DNA of 64,000 nt from Comamonadaceae bacterium (GTDB lineage Bacteria; Pseudomonadota; Gammaproteobacteria; Burkholderiales; Burkholderiaceae_C). Position numbers and translations under genes: made by a program. The notes below the pieces were generated by a model. It was given only the letters and a program-made list of their open reading frames with translations. It ran no database searches and was not told the origin of the DNA. The stretch lies in NCBI GenBank assembly GCA_947450695.1, contig CANFWV010000001.1, forward strand, positions 92,138-156,137, given 5' to 3'. This document shows, piece after piece, positions 53,460 through 62,088 of this stretch. Position 1 is the first letter of the stretch. Every line of letters starts with the position of its first letter.

Positions 53460-53702
53460 ATGGCCGACACCCCAAAAATCGAACAGCTTGTTGAGCGCGT
53501 TGAGCGGCTACTGATGCGCTATGACGAATTACAGCGCACCAACGAGTTACTCAACCAGCATGTAGATGCGCTCACGCTTGAGCGAGACTCATTAAAGTCA
53601 CGCCTGAGTGCTGCACGCGCTCGCGTTGATGGCCTGCTGGATCGCTTGCCGAAAGCTGAGGTCAGCGAGGCTTCAGGCTCGGCCAAGGAGGGTCAAACAT
53701 GA
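53460..53702 (+). CDS. Small coiled-coil protein, ZapB-like (TIGR02449/DUF904 type)
   Basis: The 80-residue protein is almost entirely a predicted coiled coil with heptad pattern: IEQLVERVERLLMRYDELQR, TNELLNQHVDALTLERDSLK and SRLSAARARVDGLLDRLP. Its stop overlaps the zapA start (ATGA), so it is likely a division-associated partner, as for the ZapB-like genes found before zapA in proteobacteria. A TACAAT box at 53444-53449 lies very close to the ATG, so the leader may be only a few bases; this is an inference. Confidence 0.82.
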   Translation: MADTPKIEQLVERVERLLMRYDELQRTNELLNQHVDALTLERDSLKSRLSAARARVDGLLDRLPKAEVSEASGSAKEGQT

Positions 53703-54022
53703 AGCAGCTAGAAGTGAAGATCATGGGCCAAAGCTACTTGCTAGGTTGCCCCGACGGGGGAGACGCACACCTGCTTGAAGCCGTCGAGAAAGTCGACATC
53801 GCAATGTGCAAGATCCGTGATGCAGGGAAGCTCAAGGCACGCGACCGGATCGCTGTGTTGGCCGCCTTGAACCTAGCCTTTGAATTGTCCGACCGCCCCG
53901 AAACATCTGCACCTCTGGTGCGCCCAACTGGCGCCGCCAACGATGCACCAGACGACGTCCAAATCGACTCCCTGCTGAGCCGACTCGACACGGCGCTAGG
54001 CGTTGATGGCCGGCTGCTGTAA
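53699..54022 (+). CDS. zapA: Cell division protein ZapA
   Basis: ZapA binds FtsZ and bundles its filaments at midcell. The 107 residues have the N-terminal domain KQLEVKIMGQSYLLGCPDGG, the helix DAHLLEAVEKVDIAMCKIRD and the segment GKLKARDRIAVLAALNLAFE that begins the dimerising coiled coil. It overlaps the coiled-coil gene upstream. Probable 6S RNA follows, the usual proteobacterial order. Confidence 0.92.
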   Translation: MKQLEVKIMGQSYLLGCPDGGDAHLLEAVEKVDIAMCKIRDAGKLKARDRIAVLAALNLAFELSDRPETSAPLVRPTGAANDAPDDVQIDSLLSRLDTALGVDGRLL

Positions 54023-54081
54023 CGCCGCTTGATTAACAAAAGCGTCACCTCTGAGGCTCCGATCGCGCCTACAATCATTCG

Positions 54082-54253
54082 GTCTGCGTTACTTGCTGGG
54101 TTTTATACTTCCTTGTACCAATGCTTTTTAAGCACGGGCTTGGTAAATTGTCCTGCAGGTGTGATCGTCTCGCGTTAGACGGCCCCGAAGTCTGACTGCC
54201 CTCGCCCACCTGAACCCCGGTTCAGGATGAGAATTCAGCCGTTTCGCAGACAC
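54082..54253 (+). ncRNA. ssrS: Probable 6S RNA
   Basis: Position and structure suggest 6S RNA, the RNA polymerase sigma70 inhibitor, which follows zapA in many proteobacteria. A TACAAT box at 54070-54075 would start the transcript near 54082. The ends pair: TCTGCG (54083-54088) with CGCAGA (54245-54250), then GCTG with CAGC and GGTTTT with AGAATT (with G-U pairs). An internal CCTGAACCCCGGTTCAGG (54210-54227) hairpin resembles the conserved hairpin of the 3' half. A T run follows at 54254-54260. The length is about 170 nt. A covariance model search was not possible. Confidence 0.75.
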
Positions 54254-54271
54254 CTTTTTTCTTTGGATCCG

Positions 54272-55072
54272 ATGCTCCTCGAACCCCAACTGATCGCAGA
54301 ACTCCTTGTCATTGGTCTGTGCACCGGATTTTTAGCCGGCCTGCTGGGCATCGGAGGCGGCATGATCATGGTGCCGTTCCTGACCTTCATCCTCACCGCC
54401 AAGGGGTTTCCGGCTGACTACACCGTGAAAATGGCCGTCGCCACGTCCCTTGCAACCATCTGCTTAACTTCTTTGTCATCGGTACGAGCACACCACAAGC
54501 GCGGTGCCGTGCTGTGGCCCATTGTCCGGTTGCTAGCGCCTGGAATTGTGTTGGGTTCGATCGTCGGAGCACAGTTTGCTGCGGCCTTACCGGGCAAATT
54601 ACTCGGCATTTTGTTTGCCATCTTCGTGGCTTTTTCTGCCACGCAAATGTTCATTGACCGCAAACCAAAACCAAGCCGTACCCTGCCCGGCCGTCTCGGC
54701 ACCTTCAGCATGGGCTGGGTCATCGGCATGTTGTCTTCGCTGGTCGGTGCCGGCGGCGCCTTTGTCTCAGTACCCTTTATGACGTGGTGCAACGTGAAGA
54801 TTCATGACGCCGTGGGTACTTCATCTGCACTCGGATTTCCGATTGCCTTGGCCGGCACGCTGGGCTACATTTGGGCGGGCCAGAACATGCCCGCGATGCC
54901 ACCAGGGTCGGTCGGTTTTCTATACTTGCCTGGACTCGTCGTCATCTCGCTGGCAAGTGTGTGTACGGCACCGCTGGGCGCTCGTACAGCCCACCGCATG
55001 GACATTCGGCCACTGAAAAAAGTGTTCGCATCAATCCTGTACGTTCTGGCTGCATACTTTCTATTTCGCTGA
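54272..55072 (+). CDS. TauE/SafE family sulfite/organosulfonate exporter-type permease
   Basis: This 266-residue permease has about eight membrane segments in two similar halves, each with a glycine-rich loop: GLLGIGGGMIMVPFLTFILT and SLVGAGGAFVSVPFMTWCNV. These are the hallmark motifs of the family. I start at the ATG at 54272 (MLLEPQLIAELLVIGLCTGF); the longer reading from 54227 would run through the 3' end of the 6S RNA. The family moves sulfite, sulfoacetate or related anions. The actual substrate is unknown; the sox genes lie far away, so no link is claimed. Confidence 0.88.
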   Translation: MLLEPQLIAELLVIGLCTGFLAGLLGIGGGMIMVPFLTFILTAKGFPADYTVKMAVATSLATICLTSLSSVRAHHKRGAVLWPIVRLLAPGIVLGSIVGAQFAAALPGKLLGILFAIFVAFSATQMFIDRKPKPSRTLPGRLGTFSMGWVIGMLSSLVGAGGAFVSVPFMTWCNVKIHDAVGTSSALGFPIALAGTLGYIWAGQNMPAMPPGSVGFLYLPGLVVISLASVCTAPLGARTAHRMDIRPLKKVFASILYVLAAYFLFR

Positions 55073-55087
55073 CCTGTCGTAAGAGAT

Positions 55088-56215
55088 TTATCTTTTCAAA
55101 GATTTTTCGATTGCAGCGACAAAATCAGACTGAGTGATGATGCCCACCAAGGCTTGCTGACTGTCAATCACCGGCAAGTGATGATGTCCTAGACTGTGAA
55201 AAATTCCCACCAGATCCATCACGTTTCTCCCCTCGCTGATGACCCTGACCTTCGTGGTCATGATTTGAGCGACTGTCTCAGGATCGGGTTTCAGGGTATT
55301 TCCAATGCCCTTGAGACCGCTAAGTACGACACCCTTCACAAGCTGACCAAAGTTCTTATGAAGATCAATGTCAGCGTGTTTCAATAAATCTTCAAGTGTC
55401 ACTATGCCGACCACACGGCGGTTCCTGTCAATCACCGGCAAAGCTTTGATGTGGTTTTCACGCAGCGTTTTCCAAGCCGTTTCGAGTGACATTTTGATAT
55501 CTAGAAACCTGACTTCTCTGGTCATGATTTCAGAGCACTTGATACCTTCCAGCTTATATTCATAGGCCTTCATTTCAACTTGGTCAATTAATACAGCCAA
55601 GTCTTCTCTATTAATATCAATAACCTGGTTATACCTAGATAAGACAGCATCCACATCTCTTGAGTTAATAAATTTCCGCTCATTTTTTAAATTATTTTCA
55701 AGAGATATGTGAGGATAAATTTTCCCAGTTAAGTTATTATAAATAACGCCAACAATAGTCAGGAAAATAGAGTCGGTTAGAACTGGAAATAATGCATATT
55801 GAAAGCTGCTCACAGAACCCAACGCTGTCATCATGGCAACAGCAGCGGCAGGTGGGTGCAAACAACGCAAAACAAACATAGCCAGAATTGAAAACCCAAC
55901 CGCAAACGGTGCAGTCAACATCGGGCTGTGAACTAGGTTGACGCATGCAATCCCAATCAAGGACGAGATCAGATTCCCGCCGATGACAGCCCAAGGTTGG
56001 GCCATTGGGCTCGATGGCAATACAAATACGAGCAATGCACTGGCCCCCAATGAAGCCATTACCCACTCACTCACACCAGCCAAGCCTCCGACATACCGCC
56101 CCATCGCCATGGTGAACAGCAGCCCGACCAATGCCCCACCCGCGGCACGGAACCGCTCTTGTTGCGACACGTTGGTCTGGTCTTGTCCGAAATGAGGGAG
56201 GAGTTTTTTCTTCAT
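55088..56215 (-). CDS. HPP family membrane protein with two CBS domains
   Basis: The 375-residue protein has an HPP transmembrane domain at about residues 20 to 170 (GLLFTMAMGRYVGGLAGVSE, MFVLRCLHPPAAAVAMMTAL). A cytoplasmic pair of CBS domains follows at about 225 to 290 and 310 to 370 (MTREVRFLDIKMSLETAWKT, VIDRNRRVVGIVTLEDLLKH, MTTKVRVISEGRNVMDLV). CBS domains bind adenine nucleotides. Some HPP proteins transport nitrite in plants and cyanobacteria; the function here is unknown. It is divergent from oxlT, sharing the long intergenic region with the FNR-type box. Confidence 0.88.
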   Translation of the reverse strand: MKKKLLPHFGQDQTNVSQQERFRAAGGALVGLLFTMAMGRYVGGLAGVSEWVMASLGASALLVFVLPSSPMAQPWAVIGGNLISSLIGIACVNLVHSPMLTAPFAVGFSILAMFVLRCLHPPAAAVAMMTALGSVSSFQYALFPVLTDSIFLTIVGVIYNNLTGKIYPHISLENNLKNERKFINSRDVDAVLSRYNQVIDINREDLAVLIDQVEMKAYEYKLEGIKCSEIMTREVRFLDIKMSLETAWKTLRENHIKALPVIDRNRRVVGIVTLEDLLKHADIDLHKNFGQLVKGVVLSGLKGIGNTLKPDPETVAQIMTTKVRVISEGRNVMDLVGIFHSLGHHHLPVIDSQQALVGIITQSDFVAAIEKSLKR

Positions 56216-56560
56216 AGCCTTGGATGGTAGGCCATGCGCAGACTGATGCTGTGCGGACGTCCAAGAGGATTAGCGGAGTCGGTGGCAAGTGAGTCACTGA
56301 ATGACGCCCGTCCAACTCAAGAGTTACACCGGAGGAAAACCAAGCGTTAACCCTATAAGGGATATCCATAACCCCAAGTATTGCGAATCTTGACTCAAGT
56401 CAACCGCAATATGAACGAGTATTTTCTAGAATTTCAATATTAATTTGAAATGAAAATTGCGTCATGGCCACAAGTAACGCCATGGTATGCATTTTTTTTG
56501 AAATTAATATTAATTAACTACTTCAATAATTAATCACTCGTTTTCAATAAAAGAGGCAGT
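56216..56560. other. 345-nt AT-rich divergent intergenic region upstream of oxlT
   Basis: There is no gene in this stretch. From about 56380 it is strikingly AT-rich and holds the FNR-type palindrome at 56390-56403, followed by TAGAAT at 56427-56432. The half near the HPP gene (56216-56380) shows no clear motif to me. Confidence 0.7.
56390..56432 (+). promoter_or_regulatory. FNR-type operator and promoter upstream of oxlT
   Basis: TTGACTCAAGTCAA (56390-56403) is a perfect inverted repeat of the FNR/DNR class (TTGAC-N4-GTCAA). TAGAAT (56427-56432) would be the -10 box with a start near 56439. The palindrome centre lies about 42.5 bp upstream of it, the place of a class II activator site. The gene starts at 56561. 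Confidence 0.75.
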
Positions 56561-57853
56561 ATGGATACAAGTATAAAATCGAGTGAATCCGGCGGGACGT
56601 TCGTTTCGAACCGATGGTTTCAATTGGTCATGGGCATTGTTTGCATGGCGATGATTGCCAATCTGCAATATGGTTGGACGCTTTTCGTCAACCCAATTGC
56701 AGATAAATACGGCTGGAGCAAAGCCGCGATTCAGGTGGCTTTCACCATCTTCATTTTGACCGAAACTTGGCTGGTCCCAGTCGAAGGCTGGGCTGTCGAC
56801 AAATTTGGCCCTAGGCCCGTTATTTTGTTTGGCGGTTTACTCTGTGGTCTTGGTTGGGTCTTGAACTCTTACGCCAACACCCTGACCATCCTTTACATCG
56901 CGGCAGCCATCAGCGGCATCGGTGCGGGTGCGGTTTACGGCACTTGCGTTGGCTCAGCGCTCAAGTGGTTCCCTGATCGCCGCGGATTGGCTGCAGGCTT
57001 GACCGCAGCTGGCTTTGGTGCCGGTTCTGCCGCCACGATCATCCCCATTTCATTCATGATTCAAAACAGTGGCTACGAACAAACCTTTCTGTACTTCGGT
57101 ATAGGTCAAGGCGCTGTCGTCATGATTCTTGCCTTGATGATGCTGCGCCCACCCGCACATGTTGTTGGCGCGTCAGCCAAGCCATCCAAACTTCAACAGT
57201 CGAAGGTTGACTTCAGCCCAACTCAGATCGTCACAAAACCTGTATTTTGGGTCATGTACATCATGTTCGTTTTGGTCGCAGCAGGTGGCCTGATGGCCAC
57301 GGCCCAAATGGGCCCAATTGCCAAAGACTTCAAAATTGACGGTGTGACCTTCAACGTCATGGGCATGATCTTGCCTGCGCTGACATTCGCACTGGCCATC
57401 GACCGAGTTCTGAACGGCCTGACACGTCCTTTCTTTGGTTGGGTTTCAGATCAAATTGGGCGTGAAAAAACAATGTTCATCGCCTTTGCGCTTGAATCCG
57501 TCGGCATCTTGGCGCTGTACTACTGGGGTCGTGACCCGATCATGTTCGTGATCTTGACCGGTATCGTCTTTTTTGCTTGGGGTGAGATTTACAGCTTGTT
57601 CCCGGCGACCTGCGCCGATACTTTTGGCACCAAGAATGCGGCGGGTAACGCCGGCCTGTTGTACACAGCCAAGGGCACGGCATCCATTTTCGTTCCCATC
57701 TCTAGTGTTCTGATGGCGATGACGGGTACTTGGGAAGCCGTATTTTTCGTCGGTTGCGCCATGAATGCCATCGCCGCTTACATGGCCTGGTTTGTCTTGA
57801 AACCCATGCGTCAGAAGTTTATGGATCAGGTCGCAGCCGGGGAAATCAAATAA
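56561..57853 (+). CDS. oxlT: OFA-family oxalate/formate antiporter (OxlT-like)
   Basis: OxlT exchanges oxalate for formate across the inner membrane. This 430-residue MFS protein has 12 membrane segments and the OFA signature: GIVCMAMIANLQYGWTLFVN, DKYGWSKAAIQVAFTIFILT, GWVLNSYANTLTILYIAAAI, YGTCVGSALKWFPDRRGLAA and GEIYSLFPATCADTFGTKNA. The charged residues Arg282 (AIDRVLNGLTRPFFGW) and Lys371 (GLLYTAKGTASIFVP) are candidates for the substrate-binding Arg and Lys of Oxalobacter OxlT. Nearby oxalyl-CoA decarboxylase strengthens the assignment. A strong terminator follows it. Confidence 0.9.
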   Translation: MDTSIKSSESGGTFVSNRWFQLVMGIVCMAMIANLQYGWTLFVNPIADKYGWSKAAIQVAFTIFILTETWLVPVEGWAVDKFGPRPVILFGGLLCGLGWVLNSYANTLTILYIAAAISGIGAGAVYGTCVGSALKWFPDRRGLAAGLTAAGFGAGSAATIIPISFMIQNSGYEQTFLYFGIGQGAVVMILALMMLRPPAHVVGASAKPSKLQQSKVDFSPTQIVTKPVFWVMYIMFVLVAAGGLMATAQMGPIAKDFKIDGVTFNVMGMILPALTFALAIDRVLNGLTRPFFGWVSDQIGREKTMFIAFALESVGILALYYWGRDPIMFVILTGIVFFAWGEIYSLFPATCADTFGTKNAAGNAGLLYTAKGTASIFVPISSVLMAMTGTWEAVFFVGCAMNAIAAYMAWFVLKPMRQKFMDQVAAGEIK

Positions 57854-57893
57854 ACCACTGACTGAGTCAGGCCGGACGAAAATCCGCCCCTTC

Positions 57894-57933
57894 AAAAGCC
57901 CCTGATGCCGAATTCGGCACCAGGGGCTTTTTT
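57894..57933 (+). terminator. Rho-independent terminator of oxlT
   Basis: AGCCCCTG (57897-57904) pairs with CAGGGGCT (57921-57928), with an inner GCCGAATTCGGC palindrome, followed by a run of T residues. A strong hairpin with A run upstream, so it may work in both directions. It separates oxlT from the downstream Bug/TctBA operon. Confidence 0.9.
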
Positions 57934-58041
57934 ACGTCTGCAACGAAATCAACTCAAATGATTTATTCACATTTTTAATCAAACAAAAGCAACAAATAAA
58001 CACCCGAATTAACCCTATTTAGAGCTAATAAATATACAAAA

Positions 58042-58055
58042 TTGACCAAAGTCAA
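58042..58055 (+). promoter_or_regulatory. FNR-type operator upstream of the Bug/TctBA operon
   Basis: TTGACCAAAGTCAA is a perfect TTGAC-N4-GTCAA palindrome, 111 nt before the Bug start codon. It is the second copy of the oxlT operator. A weak -10 (TAAGAG, 58076-58081) lies at a suitable distance. The rest of the 312-nt spacer (57854-58165) contains the oxlT terminator and AT-rich DNA without other features. Confidence 0.7.
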
Positions 58056-58165
58056 GAAGGTTTCAAGTGCGCTGGTAAGAGTATCGGAACAGGCTAGACA
58101 TCAACCAAAGAGTTGGTACAAATTCTGGCCAAAAACAGACTTAACAACCAGCAGGAGACAACAAG

Positions 58166-59191
58166 ATGAGAAGCAAATTTACAAAGATAAGAAATGAGCT
58201 TGCCGCAGGTGTGGCCATTGCCATTTCGGCCATGGCGGTGGTGTCCGCACCGGCGCACGCCGCTTGGGAACCGACTAAGCCGGTTGAGTTTGTTGTGCCT
58301 GCAGGGACCGGCGGTGGCGCCGACCAAATGGCGCGCCTGATTCAAGGCATCGTCATCAAACACAAGCTGATGAAGCAGCCGCTGATCGTCGTCAATAAAT
58401 CAGGCGGCGCAGGAGCCGAAGGCTTTTTGGAAATCAAAAGTGCCAAGGGCGACCCACACAAAATTGTGATTACTTTGTCCAACCTGTTCACCACGCCCAT
58501 GGCCACGGGTGTGCCGTTTAACTGGAAAGACATGACACCCGTAGCCATGATGGCGCTAGACCAATTTGTCTTGTGGGTCAACGCGGAAACACAGTACAAA
58601 AACGCCAAGGAATACGTAGCGGCCGTTAAAACCGCAGGCCCACTGAAAATGAAAATGGGCGGGACAGGTTCCAAGCAAGAGGACCAAATCATCACAGTAG
58701 GTATGGAAAAAGCCACGGGCACCAAATTTATTTACATCCCCTTCAAAGGCGGTGGTGAAGTAGCGGTTCAGTTGGTCGGCAACCACGTTGACTCGAGCGT
58801 CAACAATCCGGTCGAAGCCGTCGCCCAATGGCGTGCCGGTAAGTTGCGCGCACTGTGTGTGTTCGACGACAAGCGCATGACCTACACAGCCAAAATCACA
58901 GACACCCAAGCTTGGAGCGACATTCCGACTTGCAAGGAATCCGGTATTCCCATGGACTACCAAATGCTGCGGGGCATTTTCATGCCCGCTGGCGTCACGG
59001 CTGACCAAAAAGGGTTCTATGTCAACTTAATCCAGAAAATTAGGGCAACGCCTGAATGGCTTGATTTCATGGAGAAAGGTGCATTCAACCAGACCTACCT
59101 GGCCGGCGCAGACTTTGAAAAATGGGTGACATCCGCTGAAACCATCCACCACGGTCTGATGCAAGAAGCCGGCTTCTTGGCTAAAAAATAA
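58166..59191 (+). CDS. tctC: Bug/TctC-type substrate-binding protein of a tripartite tricarboxylate transporter
   Basis: This is the 341-residue periplasmic component of a TTT transporter, followed by tctB and tctA. It has a signal peptide (GVAIAISAMAVVSAPAHAA), WEPTKPVEFVVPAGTGGGAD, IVVNKSGGAGAEGFLEIKSA and YIPFKGGGEVAVQLVGNHVD. The strong ribosome site AGCAGGAGACAACAAG precedes the ATG. Location between oxlT and oxc, and the shared operator, suggest a dicarboxylate such as oxalate as ligand; this is inference. Confidence 0.92.
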   Translation: MRSKFTKIRNELAAGVAIAISAMAVVSAPAHAAWEPTKPVEFVVPAGTGGGADQMARLIQGIVIKHKLMKQPLIVVNKSGGAGAEGFLEIKSAKGDPHKIVITLSNLFTTPMATGVPFNWKDMTPVAMMALDQFVLWVNAETQYKNAKEYVAAVKTAGPLKMKMGGTGSKQEDQIITVGMEKATGTKFIYIPFKGGGEVAVQLVGNHVDSSVNNPVEAVAQWRAGKLRALCVFDDKRMTYTAKITDTQAWSDIPTCKESGIPMDYQMLRGIFMPAGVTADQKGFYVNLIQKIRATPEWLDFMEKGAFNQTYLAGADFEKWVTSAETIHHGLMQEAGFLAKK

Positions 59192-59213
59192 ACAACTAAC
59201 TGGAGCAGTCCCA

Positions 59214-59744
59214 ATGGCCTCAAGTGATACCCAAGCCCATGCTGGTGGCGAAGCAAGAGGGCCAGCTACTTTCGTGGTGGAAGCCGCTGTGGCCATCGCC
59301 ATTATGTTGCTGGGAATCGTCGTTATTTACGGCAGCCGGGAACTGGGAGCCAGCTGGACCAGCGATGGTCCGGGCTCCGGCTACTTTCCTTTCTACATCG
59401 GTCTGATCATGACCATTGCAGGTGCCGGTATTTTTTACCAAGCCCTGTTCGGCAAGCAAGGCCGGAACAGGGCTGTTTTTGTCGATAGCGAGCAAATAAA
59501 GCGCGTGCTCTCGGTGCTCGTTCCGGCCGGTGTTTACGTCTTTGCTGTTGAATTCATCGGCCTGTACATCGCGTCTTTTGTCTACATCGCCTTGTTCATG
59601 GTGATCCTAGGAAAGTTCTCATGGGTCAAAAGTGTAATCGCGGCCTTTTGCGTCAACGCCCTGTTTTTCATGATGTTTGAGGTGTGGTTCAAAGTGCCCC
59701 TCTACAAAGGTCGGTTCGACTTGCTGAGTTTCCTCGGCTACTAA
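59214..59744 (+). CDS. tctB: TctB small membrane subunit of the TTT transporter
   Basis: The 176-residue protein has four membrane segments (TFVVEAAVAIAIMLLGIVVI, YFPFYIGLIMTIAGAGIFYQ, VLSVLVPAGVYVFAVEFIGL, FVYIALFMVILGKFSWVKSV). It has the ASWTSDGPGSGYFPFYIG motif typical of TctB. It follows the Bug gene by 22 nt and precedes tctA, giving the complete transporter order tctC-tctB-tctA. Confidence 0.9.
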   Translation: MASSDTQAHAGGEARGPATFVVEAAVAIAIMLLGIVVIYGSRELGASWTSDGPGSGYFPFYIGLIMTIAGAGIFYQALFGKQGRNRAVFVDSEQIKRVLSVLVPAGVYVFAVEFIGLYIASFVYIALFMVILGKFSWVKSVIAAFCVNALFFMMFEVWFKVPLYKGRFDLLSFLGY

Positions 59745-59772
59745 TTTATATGCTCTCTCGGAGTTTTTGAAA

Positions 59773-61302
59773 ATGGATGAACTTAACTCGCTGTTCCACG
59801 GGTTCGCGGTCGTGCTGACCCCGATGAACACGCTCTTAATGGTGGTAGGCATTGTCTTGGGCGTACTGATCGGCGTGCTGCCAGGACTCGGGGGCGCCAA
59901 TGGCGTCGCCATTTTGCTGCCGCTGACCTTCACGATGACACCGACTTCGGCCATCATCATGCTGTCTTGCATTTACTGGGGTGCCTTGTTCGGTGGCGCG
60001 ATCACATCGATTTTGTTCAATATTCCAGGCGAGCCTTGGTCTGTGGCAACGACCTTTGATGGCTACCCGATGGCACAACAAGGCCGTGCGGGTGAGGCGT
60101 TAACGGCGGCCTTCACCTCGTCTTTCGTGGGTGCATTCGTCGCGGTGGTGATGATCACCTTCATGGCCCCGCTGGTCGCAAAGTTCGCGCTGAAATTCGG
60201 CCCGCCCGAATTCTTCGCGGTCTACTTGCTGACGTTCTGTAGCTTTGTCGGCATGGGCAAAGGCTCACCGTTCAAAATTCTGGCTTCAATGACGATAGGT
60301 TTTGCACTGGCCTCTGTCGGCATGGACACCGTGACGGGCCAGTTACGCCTGACCTTTGGCTGGCTCGAACTGATGCGCGGTTTTGACTTTCTGATCGCCG
60401 TGATTGGCTTGTTCGGGATTGGCGAGATTTTGCTGTCGATGGAAGAAGGTCTGGCGTTCTCCGGTAAACACGCCAAGATCGATCCAAAAATCGTCCTGGC
60501 CACTTGGAAGAAATTGCCTCAATATTGGATGACTTCCATCAGAAGTTCACTCGTCGGCATTTGGATGGGCATCACCCCTGGTGGTGCAACGCCAGCGTCG
60601 TTCATGAGTTACGGCTTAGCCAAGAAAATGTCCAAAACGGGCAACAAATTTGGTACCGGTGAACTCGAAGGTGTGGTTGCACCAGAAACTGCAGCGCATG
60701 CAGCAGGGACAAGCGCCCTACTGCCAATGCTCGCGCTCGGGATTCCCGGCTCTCCGACTGCCGCAGTGCTGCTGGGTGGCTTACTAATCTGGGGTCTCCA
60801 ACCGGGTCCGCTGCTCTTTGTTGAACAAAAAGATTTTGTCTGGGGCTTGATCGCCAGCATGTACTTGGGCAATCTGGTCGGACTGATCGTGGTGCTCACC
60901 ACCGTGCCGTTGTTTGCTTCGATCTTGCGCATTCCGTTCTCAATCATCGCACCCATCATCATCGTGATTTGTGCCATTGGCGCCTACACCGTCCACAACG
61001 CCATGTTGGACATCTGGTTCATGCTGCTCTTTGGTGTAATGGGTTACCTGTTTAAGAAACTCGACTACCCGCTGGCACCACTGGTGCTAGCGCTGGTGTT
61101 GGGGGATAAGGCCGAAGATGCATTTCGCCAATCAATGCTCATCTCGCAGGGCGAAGTAGGCATCATGTTCTCCAACTACCTGGTGGGCAGCATCACCGCA
61201 TTGGCTTTGATCTTGCTGTTCTGGCCACTGATTTCCAAGGTGCTGAATAAGATTCGGCCGCCGAAGAAAGACGAGTTCGAAGCTGATCGCCCGGTTGAAT
61301 GA
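59773..61302 (+). CDS. tctA: TctA large permease subunit of the TTT transporter
   Basis: This 509-residue permease with about 11 to 12 membrane segments is the transport channel of the TTT system. Family motifs are MVVGIVLGVLIGVLPGLGGA, YWGALFGGAITSILFNIPGE, FDGYPMAQQGRAGEALTAAF, GITPGGATPASFMSYGLAKK and EGVVAPETAAHAAGTSALLP. I take the ATG at 59773 (MDELNSLFHGFAVVLTPMNT); the frame can also be read from a TTG at 59767. The gene ends the tctCBA operon. Confidence 0.93.
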   Translation: MDELNSLFHGFAVVLTPMNTLLMVVGIVLGVLIGVLPGLGGANGVAILLPLTFTMTPTSAIIMLSCIYWGALFGGAITSILFNIPGEPWSVATTFDGYPMAQQGRAGEALTAAFTSSFVGAFVAVVMITFMAPLVAKFALKFGPPEFFAVYLLTFCSFVGMGKGSPFKILASMTIGFALASVGMDTVTGQLRLTFGWLELMRGFDFLIAVIGLFGIGEILLSMEEGLAFSGKHAKIDPKIVLATWKKLPQYWMTSIRSSLVGIWMGITPGGATPASFMSYGLAKKMSKTGNKFGTGELEGVVAPETAAHAAGTSALLPMLALGIPGSPTAAVLLGGLLIWGLQPGPLLFVEQKDFVWGLIASMYLGNLVGLIVVLTTVPLFASILRIPFSIIAPIIIVICAIGAYTVHNAMLDIWFMLLFGVMGYLFKKLDYPLAPLVLALVLGDKAEDAFRQSMLISQGEVGIMFSNYLVGSITALALILLFWPLISKVLNKIRPPKKDEFEADRPVE

Positions 61303-61324
61303 GGGACGAGAAAATTATCTTTCT

Positions 61325-61412
61325 GAAGCATGATCGATGGACTGCCGCGCTGCGCTCGCAGTGACGGAATTTTTCGCTACGCATTGACGAAATTCCGCTT
61401 ATGACGAGATGG
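61325..61412. repeat. Repeat-like sequence between tctA and the Crp/Fnr gene
   Basis: The stretch GCCGCGCTGCGCTCGCAGTG (61344-61363) resembles a widespread intergenic repeat of proteobacteria, whose reverse strand reads as 'HCERSAAVH'-type peptides. CGGAATTT (61365-61372) and AAATTCCG (61390-61397) next to it can form a hairpin, which may end transcription from either convergent gene. No second copy is seen in the window, so the repeat nature is inferred. Confidence 0.5.
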
Positions 61413-61417
61413 CTTTT

Positions 61418-62026
61418 TTAAATCTTGCCGCGCTGTTTGAGTCGGCTGAGAGTTTCAGCAGAAAGGTTCAGATAAGAGGCCAACTCTTTTTTCGGGATCC
61501 GCTCAAAGAGTTCAGGGTGCTTGCGCAAAAATCGCTTCACCCGGCCCGGCGCGTCCAACAGGTGCAGCGTGATGGTATGAGCCATGATTTCGCTCATCAA
61601 TTCCATCACGGCATATTCAAAGGACTGCTTGATAGATTGGTGGCGCTCTAAGAAGGCCACCCAGTCTTCCAACGGCAACTTCGCCACCCGAACCTTGGTG
61701 ACGCATACCGTGCTGTAAGGGGTTGGTGTCCCCAGTCGCCATGCGGCGTAGCTTGTTTCCATGTCTCGTTCATCCGTGAAGCGAAGAATCATCTCTTTCG
61801 CCTCCTGATTCGTCACGACCCGCTTGAGAATGCCTTCGAGGATGAAATATTGTTCCATCTCATGCACACCTTGTTCCAGCAAAGCATCGCCCTTGTGCCC
61901 GTCGACGATGACCAAATGGGACTCCAATTCAGCGCTTTGTTCTGGCGACATGCCCTTCAAAACGGTGTTCTGCGCCAATTGGACGCGGATGATGTTTCTA
62001 TCGGGATGGTCGGGTACAGATGACAT
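61418..62026 (-). CDS. Crp/Fnr family transcriptional regulator
   Basis: The 202-residue protein has an N-terminal cyclic nucleotide-binding-like domain (LVIVDGHKGDALLEQGVHEM, QYFILEGILKRVVTNQEAKE). The C-terminal helix-turn-helix is IPKKELASYLNLSAETLSRL. Its recognition residues Glu191, Ser194 and Arg195 match those of FNR (E209, S212, R213), which read TTGA half sites. It has a single cysteine (Cys108) and lacks the N-terminal cysteine cluster of FNR, so it cannot bind a 4Fe-4S cluster the same way. It lies divergent from oxc, with an FNR-type box between. I propose it controls the oxalate genes. Confidence 0.9.
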   Translation of the reverse strand: MSSVPDHPDRNIIRVQLAQNTVLKGMSPEQSAELESHLVIVDGHKGDALLEQGVHEMEQYFILEGILKRVVTNQEAKEMILRFTDERDMETSYAAWRLGTPTPYSTVCVTKVRVAKLPLEDWVAFLERHQSIKQSFEYAVMELMSEIMAHTITLHLLDAPGRVKRFLRKHPELFERIPKKELASYLNLSAETLSRLKQRGKI

Positions 62027-62088
62027 GGATGACTAGGGTTGTTGGAGGTCGGAGATGACGCTCTCAGGCCGTCTAAATATGGCGAAAA

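Noticed and set aside
61193..61384. A 63-codon minus-strand open frame ending in the tctA region
   Set aside because: Its HCERSAAVH peptide is the known translation artefact of an intergenic repeat, and the rest is antisense to tctA.
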